Below, one piece after another: positions 7,080 to 15,563 of a stretch of 35,928 nt of DNA. The stretch is from Flavobacteriaceae bacterium. GTDB taxonomy: Bacteria; Bacteroidota; Bacteroidia; Flavobacteriales; Flavobacteriaceae. Position numbers and translations under genes: made by a program. The DNA lies in the NCBI GenBank assembly GCA_016649745.1, contig JAENXD010000005.1, positions 1-35,928 of the forward strand, given 5' to 3'. The stretch's first letter is position 1; each line of letters opens with the position of its first letter. The notes under the pieces are model-generated. The model ran no database searches. It was not told the origin of the DNA and was given only the letters and a program-made list of their open reading frames with translations.

Positions 7080-7196
7080 TTATTTGACTTTTATTATAAC
7101 TAATTCTTCATTTGTATCTATAACTCCCATAGAAGTATTTACATCAACCAAAACTTAATTATCCCTTTAAGAATGTCCGCCTACAACAATTTTCAT
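7080..7196 (-). pseudogene. Short decayed reading frame upstream of the DUF262 remnant
   Basis: On the minus strand a 39-codon frame starts MKIVVGGHS at 7196, meets two TAA codons, and continues VLVDVNTSMGVIDTNEELVI to a final TAA at 7082-7080. The text between the stops looks protein-like and stays in frame, as expected of a small gene that has acquired point nonsense mutations. It precedes the DUF262 remnant on the same strand and may have belonged to the same former operon. I do not recognise it. The rest of 7024-7236 shows only a GGGATATCCC palindrome at 7055-7064. Confidence 0.3.
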
Positions 7197-7236
7197 CACT
7201 TTTAGGTTTAATTTAAAAAAATTATACACTTGAAAT

Positions 7237-7413
7237 ATGAAAAACCTCCTCATAAAACGTACTAATCTTGTAGGTTCCGTAGCATACGATAAATTGCTGT
7301 ATGGAATTGTTTTTTCCTTAATTGTTTCCATTGATTTAGTTTATTTTTTAATTCGTTATTCAGGTATCAACCACCAAAATGGTTTTGCCTTTGCTTTATA
7401 TAAAAACATATAA
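7237..7413 (+). CDS. Possible 58-residue membrane peptide, doubtful
   Basis: ATG at 7237 opens a frame starting MKNLLIKRTNLVGSVAYDKLL, followed by one strongly hydrophobic segment of about 20 residues, then a short tail. The last 19 codons are antisense to the end of the SQR gene, so the unique part is about 39 codons. A near -7 match (TACACTTG) lies just upstream. It may be a small single-pass membrane protein or the 5' end of a gene cut off by the neighbouring locus. No family was recognised. Confidence 0.25.
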   Translation: MKNLLIKRTNLVGSVAYDKLLYGIVFSLIVSIDLVYFLIRYSGINHQNGFAFALYKNI

Positions 7414-8813
7414 TGCATAAATAATTTCATCCAATGTCCTGCCGTTCCAACAACACCAACCGTATCTTTAATATTTCTTCCCCATTCCGGGTATTTTTCC
7501 CAATCTTGAACAATTGGGTTTACCGTCATAACCGCAGCTTGACCATCAAATAAACCATATCCGGCAGACACAATACAAGCAGCCCCCATTTTAGCCATTG
7601 ACGCAGTATGTGGATGTTTAATTTTACCTGTTTTTATGGAATGAATGATATTTTGTGCTACTATTTTTCCAATTACACCAGATGGCATTCCTGTTCTTGG
7701 AGGAGTTGGAAATATTTTTGTGCCGTTTGGACTTTCCATGGGTTTAGACATTCCATGTGGTGGCGCAAAAGCGATACCTGCAGCATAGATGTTTTCGTAT
7801 TTTACACTTTGGTAAGTTAATGGCCAATCTTCTGCCTTCCAATCTTCATATTTTTTCGGACTATAATCTGCATCAACTTTCATCATTCCATTTGCAACAA
7901 ATACATCGGAGCTAATATCATTGCCTTCTATATTAAATGCTTTCATCCCAGCTCCTGCAAAACCCGGAATTAACATGGCATAATCAAATTCTTTTGTGTG
8001 ATATTCGCCATTTAAATCTTCATAAAAAACTTTTCCCTCTTCAACTTTATAAATACCTGCTCTTTTAATCCAATTTACGCCGTATTCTTTTAAAATAGAT
8101 TCTGTAAATATTTTTGTAGGTGTTATATAACCATTCCTCTTAATGTAAGCACCACCCATACCAAAATCGCCCAATTCATATTCATTTGTAATCCACCATA
8201 ACTCAGCTAAATGCATTAATTTTCTTTTTCTAATTTCGAAGGCAACATTCAAAATATACTCAAATGCCGCTCCTTGACAGGTTGCCATTGCATGACCAGT
8301 ACCTATTAAAAATGTTTGCTTTTCACCATTTTTCATCTTTTTAAAAGACTCTTGGAGTTTATTCCATGCGTGAGAGGCATGGTCATAAGTACAAACAGAT
8401 TCCGTGAATTTATGCGGACCTAGTCCTTCAGTCGCTTCAAAATTAAGTTTTGGACCTGTTCCGTTTATCAAATAATCGTACGTTACTTTTTCTTCTTTGC
8501 CTTTCTCATTTTCAGAAACATATTTTATAGTGACAAACCCTTTTTCATTTTCAGAATCTCCTTCTGGATGAATTGAAACGGCAAGTGCTTGTTTGTAATT
8601 AACTCCCAATTTTTTGTACACAGGAGCCAACTCAAACTTAACTTGATCTGGTGTCATTAAACCAACACCAACCCAAATATTTGAAGGAATCCATTGAAAA
8701 TTACTATTAGGTGAAACCATCACAACTTCATGTTTTCCTTTAAGTGATCTGCTTAAATAAGAAACTGCTGTGTGACCAGAAATTCCGGCTCCTAAAACAA
8801 CAACTTTTGCCAT
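7356..8813 (-). CDS. sqr: Sulfide:quinone oxidoreductase
   Basis: 485 residues. A Rossmann FAD-binding start (VVVLGAGISGHTAVSYLS), and three cysteines in the SQR positions: C141 in ESVCTYDHA, C179 in ATCQGAAFEY, and C413 in GAACIVSAG, corresponding by context to the three functional cysteines of characterised SQRs. The C-terminus is aromatic and hydrophobic (WMKLFMHYMFLYKAKAKPFWWL), suited to monotopic membrane attachment. SQR oxidises sulfide to sulfane sulfur and reduces quinone. It is the last gene of a three-gene minus-strand operon, 5 bases after the DUF3365 gene. Flavocytochrome c sulfide dehydrogenase is a less likely alternative because no cytochrome subunit with two haems is adjacent. 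Confidence 0.85.
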   Translation of the reverse strand: MAKVVVLGAGISGHTAVSYLSRSLKGKHEVVMVSPNSNFQWIPSNIWVGVGLMTPDQVKFELAPVYKKLGVNYKQALAVSIHPEGDSENEKGFVTIKYVSENEKGKEEKVTYDYLINGTGPKLNFEATEGLGPHKFTESVCTYDHASHAWNKLQESFKKMKNGEKQTFLIGTGHAMATCQGAAFEYILNVAFEIRKRKLMHLAELWWITNEYELGDFGMGGAYIKRNGYITPTKIFTESILKEYGVNWIKRAGIYKVEEGKVFYEDLNGEYHTKEFDYAMLIPGFAGAGMKAFNIEGNDISSDVFVANGMMKVDADYSPKKYEDWKAEDWPLTYQSVKYENIYAAGIAFAPPHGMSKPMESPNGTKIFPTPPRTGMPSGVIGKIVAQNIIHSIKTGKIKHPHTASMAKMGAACIVSAGYGLFDGQAAVMTVNPIVQDWEKYPEWGRNIKDTVGVVGTAGHWMKLFMHYMFLYKAKAKPFWWLIPE

Positions 8814-8818
8814 AATAA

Positions 8819-9382
8819 TTATTTTTTAAATGCTATACTCCAAATTCCTCTTAAATCACCTTCTTGATATCCAATAGCTTGGTCATTGACATAAAGTGAT
8901 TTGATTATTGAATCCGTTTTTACGGTAACAAGCTCTCCAACTTTTCCGTGGCAAACCAAACAATTGGCTTTAAGAATAATTGGTGCATAAAAATGCTTTT
9001 TGTTATTGCTGTCTATTTCAACAATTGCCTTAATTTCTTGCTTGTTCGAAATTAATTTATTGAAATCGTTGATAATTTTCAATTCTCTTTCTGTAGGTTT
9101 ATTTTTTTGATTTCTTAATTTATCAGAAGTTCGTTTTATGGTAACATTATATTTTTCAGATAATTGTTGTGTAATAGGTAAGGCTTCAACATTACAAAAG
9201 GGGATTGCTTTATCAGTGCCTCCCGTTTTCATCTGTTCGGTTAACTTTTCGCTTAAAGCATTAAATGAAACTTGGGCAATTTCCTTTCCTTTATCAGAAT
9301 ATTCTTGCTTTTCTTCAGGAGTCAAAGTATGATTACAAGCTATAAATCCTATAAAAATCAGAAATATGAAGAAATTTTTCAT
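8819..9382 (-). CDS. DUF3365 c-type haem lipoprotein
   Basis: 187 residues. An N-terminal lipobox (GFIAC, Cys16) predicts a lipoprotein. The body has the DUF3365/Tll0287-like pattern: AIPFCNVEALPITQQL near 59-74, RTSDKLRNQKNKP near 84-96, then a single haem-binding C141-LV-C144-H145 in ILKANCLVCHG, and the C-terminal YQEGDLRGIWSIAF typical of this family. It would sit on the outside of the inner membrane or in the periplasm and carry one haem c, possibly sensing or transferring electrons. It lies between rhodanese and SQR with 5-base gaps on both sides, so it probably acts in sulfide oxidation, perhaps as an alternative electron acceptor or sulfur sensor. That role is inference. Confidence 0.82.
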   Translation of the reverse strand: MKNFFIFLIFIGFIACNHTLTPEEKQEYSDKGKEIAQVSFNALSEKLTEQMKTGGTDKAIPFCNVEALPITQQLSEKYNVTIKRTSDKLRNQKNKPTERELKIINDFNKLISNKQEIKAIVEIDSNNKKHFYAPIILKANCLVCHGKVGELVTVKTDSIIKSLYVNDQAIGYQEGDLRGIWSIAFKK

Positions 9383-9387
9383 GGTAA

Positions 9388-9786
9388 TTATTTTTTCACC
9401 TCATTGTTGTTTTTTACCCAATTTAGAATTCCACCTTCCAAATCATATATTTGTTTAAATCCCAAATCTGCCATTTTTTTCGAAGCCTGACTTGATCTAT
9501 TTCCCGATTTGCAATAAATAAACAATGGTTCGTTTTTTTCGTATTTTGCAATTTGATCTAAAAATGTTTTATCAAAATAGTTAATATTTACAGCACCTTC
9601 AATATGGCCTTCACTAAATTCCTGTGGTGTTCTTACATCAATAATTGTATTATTTACCGACTTTTCTTTAAATTCAGTTGGTGTAATAACGCTTATTGAA
9701 TCAATTTGCGATTGTGATTTGGTATTGCAGCTTATGCCTAAAACAGCCACAAATAATAAAATAGTTAGTTTTAATGTAGTTTTCAT
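9388..9786 (-). CDS. Rhodanese-domain lipoprotein
   Basis: 132 residues. A signal peptide with lipobox LGISC (Cys20) is followed by one rhodanese domain: IIDVRTPQEFSEGHIEGAVNI near 48-68 and the active-site loop YCKSGNRSSQ with catalytic Cys92. Rhodaneses carry sulfur as a Cys-persulfide and pass it to cyanide, sulfite or thiols. As an exported lipoprotein it would act in the periplasm, where SQR product appears. It is the first gene of the operon with DUF3365 and SQR. The promoter region 9787-9920 shows no clear TAnnTTTG element on this strand; the best near match is TTTATTTG at 9827-9820. Confidence 0.88.
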   Translation of the reverse strand: MKTTLKLTILLFVAVLGISCNTKSQSQIDSISVITPTEFKEKSVNNTIIDVRTPQEFSEGHIEGAVNINYFDKTFLDQIAKYEKNEPLFIYCKSGNRSSQASKKMADLGFKQIYDLEGGILNWVKNNNEVKK

Positions 9787-9884
9787 GTGTTCTTGATTTT
9801 TTTTAGAATAGTAAATTTACAAATAAATTTTAGCGGTTACCATAGTTAATATAATTTAATTTTAATTTGTTGAATTATTTTTTA

Positions 9885-9892
9885 TAACTTTG
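9885..9892 (+). promoter_or_regulatory. -7 element for the DoxX-like gene
   Basis: TAACTTTG fits TAnnTTTG and lies 28 bases before the ATG at 9921. A TTTG at 9866-9869 is present but only 15 bases upstream, shorter than the 17-23 expected, so the -33 element is uncertain. Confidence 0.5.
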
Positions 9893-9920
9893 ATAGTGTA
9901 ACCTATAATAATCTACTATT

Positions 9921-10343
9921 ATGAATATTTTCACCTCTTTTTCAACATCTCTTGACGCTAAAACTGAAACCGCCTATGGCTTAATAAGAATTTTTTTAGG
10001 AATTGTATTGGCAATAAGAGGCTGGCTAATTTTATCCAACCCAGAATCTATACTTGAGTTGGGCGTAAATAGAGAATTGTTTGTTTGGGTTTCTTATATT
10101 GGAATTGCACATATTGTTGGGGGTGTGCTTTTAAGCATAGGTTTTTTGGCAAGATTAGGCGCCCTTATTCAAATCCCAATATTGTTTAGCGCTATCTTTT
10201 TTGTCCATGCACATACAAAATTGATGATGGGTGGGCAATCAATTGAGTTAGCCTCCTTGGTTTTATTTTTACTTTGCGTGTTTTTCACTTTTGGTGCGGG
10301 ATCATTATCCACTACTGGATTTATGGAAAGCAAAAAAAAGTAA
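9921..10343 (+). CDS. DoxX-like family membrane protein
   Basis: 140 residues with about four hydrophobic helices: the first begins around TETAYGLIRIFLGIVLAIRG, then WVSYIGIAHIVGGVLLSIGFLARL, IQIPILFSAIFF and LVLFLLCVFF. The AYGLIR.FLG motif and the layout match DoxX/DoxD-like proteins. DoxD/DoxA form the thiosulfate:quinone oxidoreductase of Acidianus; most bacterial DoxX homologues have no proven role. Divergent from the rhodanese-DUF3365-SQR operon with 134 bases between them and convergent with the MBL-rhodanese gene, it sits in the middle of the sulfur cluster, which supports a role in sulfane-sulfur or thiosulfate metabolism. The 99 bases after it hold only a weak TGTTTTAAAACA palindrome near 10363. 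Confidence 0.75.
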   Translation: MNIFTSFSTSLDAKTETAYGLIRIFLGIVLAIRGWLILSNPESILELGVNRELFVWVSYIGIAHIVGGVLLSIGFLARLGALIQIPILFSAIFFVHAHTKLMMGGQSIELASLVLFLLCVFFTFGAGSLSTTGFMESKKK

Positions 10344-10442
10344 TATTTATTTTGTTTTAAAACAGAAGATTAACACAGACTTTCCTAAAATAATTTTAGA
10401 TTATCTTCAAAATACTTATAACAAATTAAAAAGAACATTTAT

Positions 10443-11861
10443 TTAGAGTAAAGTTGTTGGGCAAACATACTCCGTAAGTTTAACGCCAGTATCTTTAACA
10501 TCGTTAAACCCACCCCTTACATCTGTTACCTTTTTAACGCCATTTGCCTGAAAAATTGAAGCGGCAATAAGTGAACGGTATCCACTGGCACAATGTAAAA
10601 AGTATTCTTTATCAGGTTTTATTTCCGCAAAATTTGAATGAATAAAATCTAAAGGAAAATTCTCTACTCCAACTACATGCTCCGAAAGATATTCAGATTC
10701 CTTTCGAACATCAAGCGCCGCTTTAATGCTTCCTTCCTTTAATTTATTGGCAAATTGAATTGCAGATACAGAACCAATTTTATCAACTTTAAATCCAGCG
10801 GCCAACCAAGCATGAATTCCACCACGTAAATATCCAAGGGTATTATCATATCCAACACGCGAAAACCGAATTACAACTTCATGCTCTCTTCCGCCTTCAG
10901 CAATAAAAATTATTTTCTGATTTATATTTTTAATTAAACTACCTACCCAAGGTGCAAAATTTCCGTCAACCCCTATATACCATGCTCCCGGAACGGTTCC
11001 TTCATCCGCATAATCATCTTTGGAGCGTGTATCTACCACTAAAATATCTCCGTGTTCACTCATTTCCTTAAAAGTAGCTGCATCAATTGGCCTGATTCCT
11101 TTTGCTAAAACTTCATCAATACTTATATTTATTCCTTTATTCATGCGAACATTGTTCCCAAAGTATTGTGGGGGTGGTTTTAAACCGGTAGTAACTTCAA
11201 CAATAAATTCTTCTTTTGTCATATCCGCTCTAAGCGCATAATTTGTTTTCTTTTGATTTCCTAAAGTGTCAAAAGTTTCTGAACTCATGTTTTTACCACA
11301 CGCGGATCCTGCTCCGTGATTTGGATATACAATGATATCATCAGGCAGCGTCATTATTTTATTTCGCAAAGAGTCAAATAAATGTCCTGCCAAATCATCT
11401 TGGGTTAATGTTCCTGATTTAACTGCTAAATCTGGACGACCAACATCTCCAATAAATAAACAATCTCCAGTACATACATACGGTGTATTGCCTTTTTCAT
11501 CTGTAATTAAATATGAAGAGGATTCCATTGTGTGACCCGGTGTGTGTAACAATGTAATTTTTCCATGACCTAATTTAAATTCTTCACCATCTTTTCCTTG
11601 ATGAATTTCATATTGAGGCTCAGCATTTGGGCCAAAAACAATAGTTGCCCCTGTTTTTTTAGCCAAATCTACTTGACCAGATACAAAATCGGCATGAAAA
11701 TGAGTTAAAAAAATATATTTTATTTTAGCGCCGTCGGCTTTCGCCATTTCAATATACGGTTCCGTTTCTCTTAAAGGATCAATTATGGCGGCTTCTCCAT
11801 TCGACTCAATATAATAGGCCATTTCTGCCAAACAGCTTGTAAATAATTGTTCTACTTTCAT
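10443..11861 (-). CDS. Metallo-beta-lactamase/double-rhodanese fusion, persulfide dioxygenase-like
   Basis: 472 residues. Residues 1 to about 245 are an MBL domain of the ETHE1/persulfide dioxygenase group: THFHADFVSG with H54, H56, D58, then LLHTPGHT and DCLFIGDVGRPDL. The final His of the usual HxHxDH is Phe59, as I recall for other bacterial HADF(V/L)SG proteins. Two rhodanese domains follow. The first (near 265-365) has FIAEGGREHEV where the catalytic Cys should be and is probably inactive; the second (near 380-472) has HCASGYRS with Cys424. Such fusions oxidise persulfide to sulfite and make thiosulfate by sulfur transfer. It has its own promoter with a Crp/Fnr-type box. No signal peptide, so cytoplasmic. 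Confidence 0.88.
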   Translation of the reverse strand: MKVEQLFTSCLAEMAYYIESNGEAAIIDPLRETEPYIEMAKADGAKIKYIFLTHFHADFVSGQVDLAKKTGATIVFGPNAEPQYEIHQGKDGEEFKLGHGKITLLHTPGHTMESSSYLITDEKGNTPYVCTGDCLFIGDVGRPDLAVKSGTLTQDDLAGHLFDSLRNKIMTLPDDIIVYPNHGAGSACGKNMSSETFDTLGNQKKTNYALRADMTKEEFIVEVTTGLKPPPQYFGNNVRMNKGINISIDEVLAKGIRPIDAATFKEMSEHGDILVVDTRSKDDYADEGTVPGAWYIGVDGNFAPWVGSLIKNINQKIIFIAEGGREHEVVIRFSRVGYDNTLGYLRGGIHAWLAAGFKVDKIGSVSAIQFANKLKEGSIKAALDVRKESEYLSEHVVGVENFPLDFIHSNFAEIKPDKEYFLHCASGYRSLIAASIFQANGVKKVTDVRGGFNDVKDTGVKLTEYVCPTTLL

Positions 11862-11992
11862 ATGGATCTATTTATTATTTTAATTTGGTCATATGTAATT
11901 CGCATATCCCAATCAGTGTTTACACCATGCAACAATTATGCTCATTTCATAATCGATTGATATTTATTTGATTAAAATCACTTCTTGTTTCT

Positions 11993-12037
11993 CAAAATTA
12001 CAAGATGAATCATATTTGTTTTGTAATATTGATCACA
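11993..12037 (-). promoter_or_regulatory. Promoter of the MBL-rhodanese gene with Crp/Fnr-type operator
   Basis: On the minus strand TAATTTTG (12000-11993) fits the -7 consensus. Upstream is TGTGATCAATATTACA (12037-12022), that is TGTGA-N6-TTACA, one base from a perfect Crp/Fnr palindrome. The box centre is 36.5 bases from the downstream end of the -7 element, identical to the SulP promoter, which puts it near -42, the class II activator position. No TTTG is seen at -33. The 5' leader to ATG 11861 would be about 125 bases. The remaining intergenic part to 12060 holds a 14-bp palindrome TGAAAATATTTTCA at 12042-12055, possibly the end signal of the SulP operon. Confidence 0.65.
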
Positions 12038-12060
12038 CAAATGAAAATATTTTCAAAATA

Positions 12061-13794
12061 TTAACTATTTGTCTGTTTTATATAATCAAAATATTTTTTT
12101 CCTGCCTCTTTATTTTTTTCCCCTTCTTCATAAGCATCTACCGCTTCCTGAATACTCAAAAAGCAATTTTGGTAACTTATTTTTTTCATGGTACTGCTTT
12201 TTTCCAGCACATCCCTAACAGGCCCTTTCATTCCGGTAAAAGCAATGTCTATATTCATGCTTTTGTATTTGGCAATAACATCACTTAACATATAAACACC
12301 GGAACTGTCAATACTGTTTATACTTTCTCCATCAATAATTAACAATTTTAATTTGCCTCCCTTTTTCTTAACTGAGTCTTCCAATTTATCCTTAAAATAT
12401 TGAACATTCGCAAAGAATAACTGGGCATCAAATCTTACAATTAAAATCTCTTCTGAAGTGATTAGAAGTCCCTCAAATCTTTTTATATTCCTATAAAAAT
12501 GGGTGTCAGGAATTCGCCCCAAAATTGCGATGTGAGGTTTGGCGCTTGTATAAATTAACATGCCCAGAGACAATACAACTCCTATAAAAATACCTTCTTT
12601 TATGCCAACAGTAGCTGTAACCAATAACGTAATATTTAAAATAACCAATTCTCTTTTAGAATACTTAAGCAATTGCTTTGGAACTGTAAAATCCAATAAA
12701 CCAAAAACTGCAACTACAATGATTGCCCCCAACACAGCCTCGGGTAAATAGTAAAAAACTCGGGTAAAAAACAGCAAAGTTAGTCCAACTACTATCCCAG
12801 AAATTATGGCCGCCAAAGGTGTTTTGGCTCCTGTCTGATCGTTTACAGCGGTTCTTGAAAACCCTCCTGTTGCAGGATATGTTTGAAAAAAGGAACCCAC
12901 AATATTTCCCATTCCCAGCGCAATTAACTCTTGATTGGGAATCACTTTATAATCATTATGCTTAAGCTCTACAGCTTTAGCTATTGACATTGCCTCTAAA
13001 AATGCAATGAAGGACAGTGTTAAAGCAATTGGAAATAAATCAATAAGTGTTTTTTTTTCGAATTTAGGAACAATGAAATTTGGCAATCCTTCAGGAATTT
13101 CACCAACTATTTTAACGCCAATTTGTTCCAAATTAAAAATTTTAACGACTAAAATTCCTAAAACAACCACTATTAAAGCGGCCGGAATTTTTTTTGAATA
13201 CCATTTGAAAAAGATTAAAATTAGTATTGAAATTAAGCCAATTACCAATGTGATTAAATTGGTTTCCTTTAAATGCTTAAATACTTCAAACAAAATACTG
13301 TGTATTTTATGCTGCTGAATATTAAAACCTAACAAATGTTTCAATTGACTTAAGGCAATAATTAAAGCTGCTGCAGACGTAAAACCACTAATTACTGGTC
13401 TTGATAGAAAATTAACCAAAAATCCCAATTTAAAAAACCCAAACAAAATTTGTAAAACACCCACCATAAAAGCAAGAAGAATTGCAAATTCAATAAAATG
13501 CTCTGTACCTATTTCAGCCAATGTCGCTACTCCTGAAGCCACAATAAGCGAATCCATGGCAGCGGGGCCAACGGACAACTGACGGGAAGTTCCAAAAATA
13601 GCATAAACAATTTGAGGAATCATCGCAGTATACAACCCGTAAATTGGCGGTAATCCTGCTATCATTGCATAAGCAATTCCTTGAGGTATCAGCATAATTC
13701 CTACAGCCAACCCAGCGCCCAAATCATTTTTAAAAAATTCCCTTTTATAGTTTGGCAGCCAATCTAAAATTGGAATAAATTTTTTAATATTCAT
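12061..13794 (-). CDS. SulP family anion transporter, second of a tandem pair
   Basis: 577 residues. The N-terminal two thirds is a SulP membrane domain: KNDLGAGLAVGIMLIPQGIAYAMIAGLPPIYGLYTA is the family signature, followed by helices and the ISGFTSAAALII segment. The C-terminal 130 residues form a STAS domain (LIIDGESINSIDSSGVYMLSD). SulP proteins carry sulfate, bicarbonate or other anions, and substrate cannot be assigned from sequence. The start overlaps the stop of the upstream SulP gene by 4 bases (ATGA type), so the two are translationally coupled. In a sulfur-oxidation cluster, export of sulfite or sulfate is plausible; no carbonic anhydrase gene is near to suggest bicarbonate uptake. 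Confidence 0.9.
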   Translation of the reverse strand: MNIKKFIPILDWLPNYKREFFKNDLGAGLAVGIMLIPQGIAYAMIAGLPPIYGLYTAMIPQIVYAIFGTSRQLSVGPAAMDSLIVASGVATLAEIGTEHFIEFAILLAFMVGVLQILFGFFKLGFLVNFLSRPVISGFTSAAALIIALSQLKHLLGFNIQQHKIHSILFEVFKHLKETNLITLVIGLISILILIFFKWYSKKIPAALIVVVLGILVVKIFNLEQIGVKIVGEIPEGLPNFIVPKFEKKTLIDLFPIALTLSFIAFLEAMSIAKAVELKHNDYKVIPNQELIALGMGNIVGSFFQTYPATGGFSRTAVNDQTGAKTPLAAIISGIVVGLTLLFFTRVFYYLPEAVLGAIIVVAVFGLLDFTVPKQLLKYSKRELVILNITLLVTATVGIKEGIFIGVVLSLGMLIYTSAKPHIAILGRIPDTHFYRNIKRFEGLLITSEEILIVRFDAQLFFANVQYFKDKLEDSVKKKGGKLKLLIIDGESINSIDSSGVYMLSDVIAKYKSMNIDIAFTGMKGPVRDVLEKSSTMKKISYQNCFLSIQEAVDAYEEGEKNKEAGKKYFDYIKQTNS

Positions 13795-15533
13795 TCTAAA
13801 ACACCTTGTTTACACTCGTTAAATAATTTAATGTCGCAATTTTCGCAAATAGCTATATCAATCTTTTTATAAATTGTTGAAATGGCCGTATGTTTATCAT
13901 TAAAAAAATTATCCGCCCCAATCATATCAATAAATCCACCTTTTAAAAGTACCTCTTGACTCACTAATTTTAAACCGACAAAATAAATACCGCCACCTCT
14001 TTCCTGCCATTTTAAAACCTCATACGTCAGCCATTCTGCACCTGCCAAATCAATAAAATTAATTCCATTGGCAATAATTAACAGATGCTTTTCTTCACTT
14101 CTGTCATATAAATAAGCAAAGTAATTTGAAATCGCTTCAATTGCACCAAAATAAATGGAACCATCAATTCTAATCATTTTTATTTGAGGACATTTCTGCG
14201 CCGTTTCATCTCTTATAATATTTACAAATTTCCCCTTAGCATTTTTTCCAAAAACAGCAATATTTGGTTTAGAAGTTCTTTCTAAATAGAAAAATAAAGA
14301 AATTATTATTCCTAAAAATAAGGCAATTTCCAATTCTAAGAATAAGGTTCCTAATAAAGTAACCATCAAAACGATAAACTCTCGCTTACTCGTTTTTATT
14401 ATTTGTTTTATATGCGTAACGTCAATTAAATTATACCCTACTAAAAGTATGATTCCTCCCATAGCCGCTTTTGGTAAAAAAGAAGCATACTTTGCGAAAA
14501 ATAAAACCACAATCGTTAATCCAAGCGCTGAGATTATAGCCGATAATGGTGTTTTGGCTCCAGCCTGGTAATTTACACCAGATCGGGTAAATGAGCCTGA
14601 GCTCACATAAGAAGAGAAAAAACTGGAAATAATATTAGATAAACCTTGCCCGATAAATTCCTGATTATTATTTAATTTCTGATGAGAATGCAATGCCACA
14701 GCTCTTGCTATGGAAACGGCTTCAACCAAACCCAGTAGGGCTAATGTTATGGCACCAGATGTTAATAAACGCATGTCCTCAAAATTAAAATTCGGAATTT
14801 TAAATGGCGGTAAGTGAGAAGGAATATTTCCAACACTTTCAATGCCATGTAGTTCACCTCCCAAAAAGAAAGCCAATAAACTTCCTAAAACCATAGCGAT
14901 TAACATATATAATCTAGCTATATATTTAATAAATCGCCTGATTAAAAGCGCTCCTAAAAGCGTCCCGAGAGCAACTCCTAAAACATATAAATTTGTTTCT
15001 GTGATATGTGAAATTATATAGCTGATGATTTCATAAAAGGTACTTCCTCCCGGAACATTTATGCCAAATACGTGTTTCAATTGTTTAAAGGCAATTAAAA
15101 TTCCGGCCCCGGCAGCAAAACCAATGACCACAGAATTGGATACAAAGTTTACCAATTTCCCCATTTTGGCGAGCCCCATAAATAACTTTATCGCACCGGC
15201 CATAAATGATAATAAAATCGCCAATGATATAAAAGCCTCTAAATCAGTTTCAGGACTTGCAAATTTACTTATAACTGCAAAAACCACGATGGAACCTGTG
15301 GTGGTGGGTCCCGAAATTAAATGATAAGAGGAACCGTACAATGCCGCTATTATTGGCGTTATCATAGCCGTATAAAAACCATAAATTGGTGGCAAACCAG
15401 CAATCATAGCAAACGCTACAGCTTGCGGAATTACAATAACAGTTCCTGTAATCCCTGCTATTAAATCATCTTTCCAAGTACTTTTTATTAAAGGCAGCCA
15501 AATTAAAAAGGGAAATATTTTTTTTAAACTCAT
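13791..15533 (-). CDS. SulP family anion transporter, first of a tandem pair, with Cys-rich tail
   Basis: 580 residues. SulP signature KDDLIAGITGTVIVIPQAVAFAMIAGLPPIYGFYTA at the start, about ten to twelve further hydrophobic segments, and a C-terminal STAS domain containing ANGINFIDLAGAEWL. Sequence differs clearly from the downstream paralogue, so the pair is an old duplication or two separate acquisitions. After the STAS domain it has an unusual tail, CENCDIKLFNECKQG, with three cysteines (C-x2-C and a third eight residues on) that the paralogue lacks; it could bind metal or respond to redox or persulfide. First gene of a two-gene operon driven by a promoter with a Crp/Fnr-type box. Confidence 0.9.
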   Translation of the reverse strand: MSLKKIFPFLIWLPLIKSTWKDDLIAGITGTVIVIPQAVAFAMIAGLPPIYGFYTAMITPIIAALYGSSYHLISGPTTTGSIVVFAVISKFASPETDLEAFISLAILLSFMAGAIKLFMGLAKMGKLVNFVSNSVVIGFAAGAGILIAFKQLKHVFGINVPGGSTFYEIISYIISHITETNLYVLGVALGTLLGALLIRRFIKYIARLYMLIAMVLGSLLAFFLGGELHGIESVGNIPSHLPPFKIPNFNFEDMRLLTSGAITLALLGLVEAVSIARAVALHSHQKLNNNQEFIGQGLSNIISSFFSSYVSSGSFTRSGVNYQAGAKTPLSAIISALGLTIVVLFFAKYASFLPKAAMGGIILLVGYNLIDVTHIKQIIKTSKREFIVLMVTLLGTLFLELEIALFLGIIISLFFYLERTSKPNIAVFGKNAKGKFVNIIRDETAQKCPQIKMIRIDGSIYFGAIEAISNYFAYLYDRSEEKHLLIIANGINFIDLAGAEWLTYEVLKWQERGGGIYFVGLKLVSQEVLLKGGFIDMIGADNFFNDKHTAISTIYKKIDIAICENCDIKLFNECKQGVLE

Positions 15534-15563
15534 GGCACAATAAGTTTCGATTATTTATGATAA

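Noticed and set aside
9834-9903. Inverted GGTTAC/GTAACC pair between the rhodanese operon and the DoxX-like gene
   Set aside because: Only six bases match, the arms are over 60 bases apart, and the position does not fit a promoter operator.
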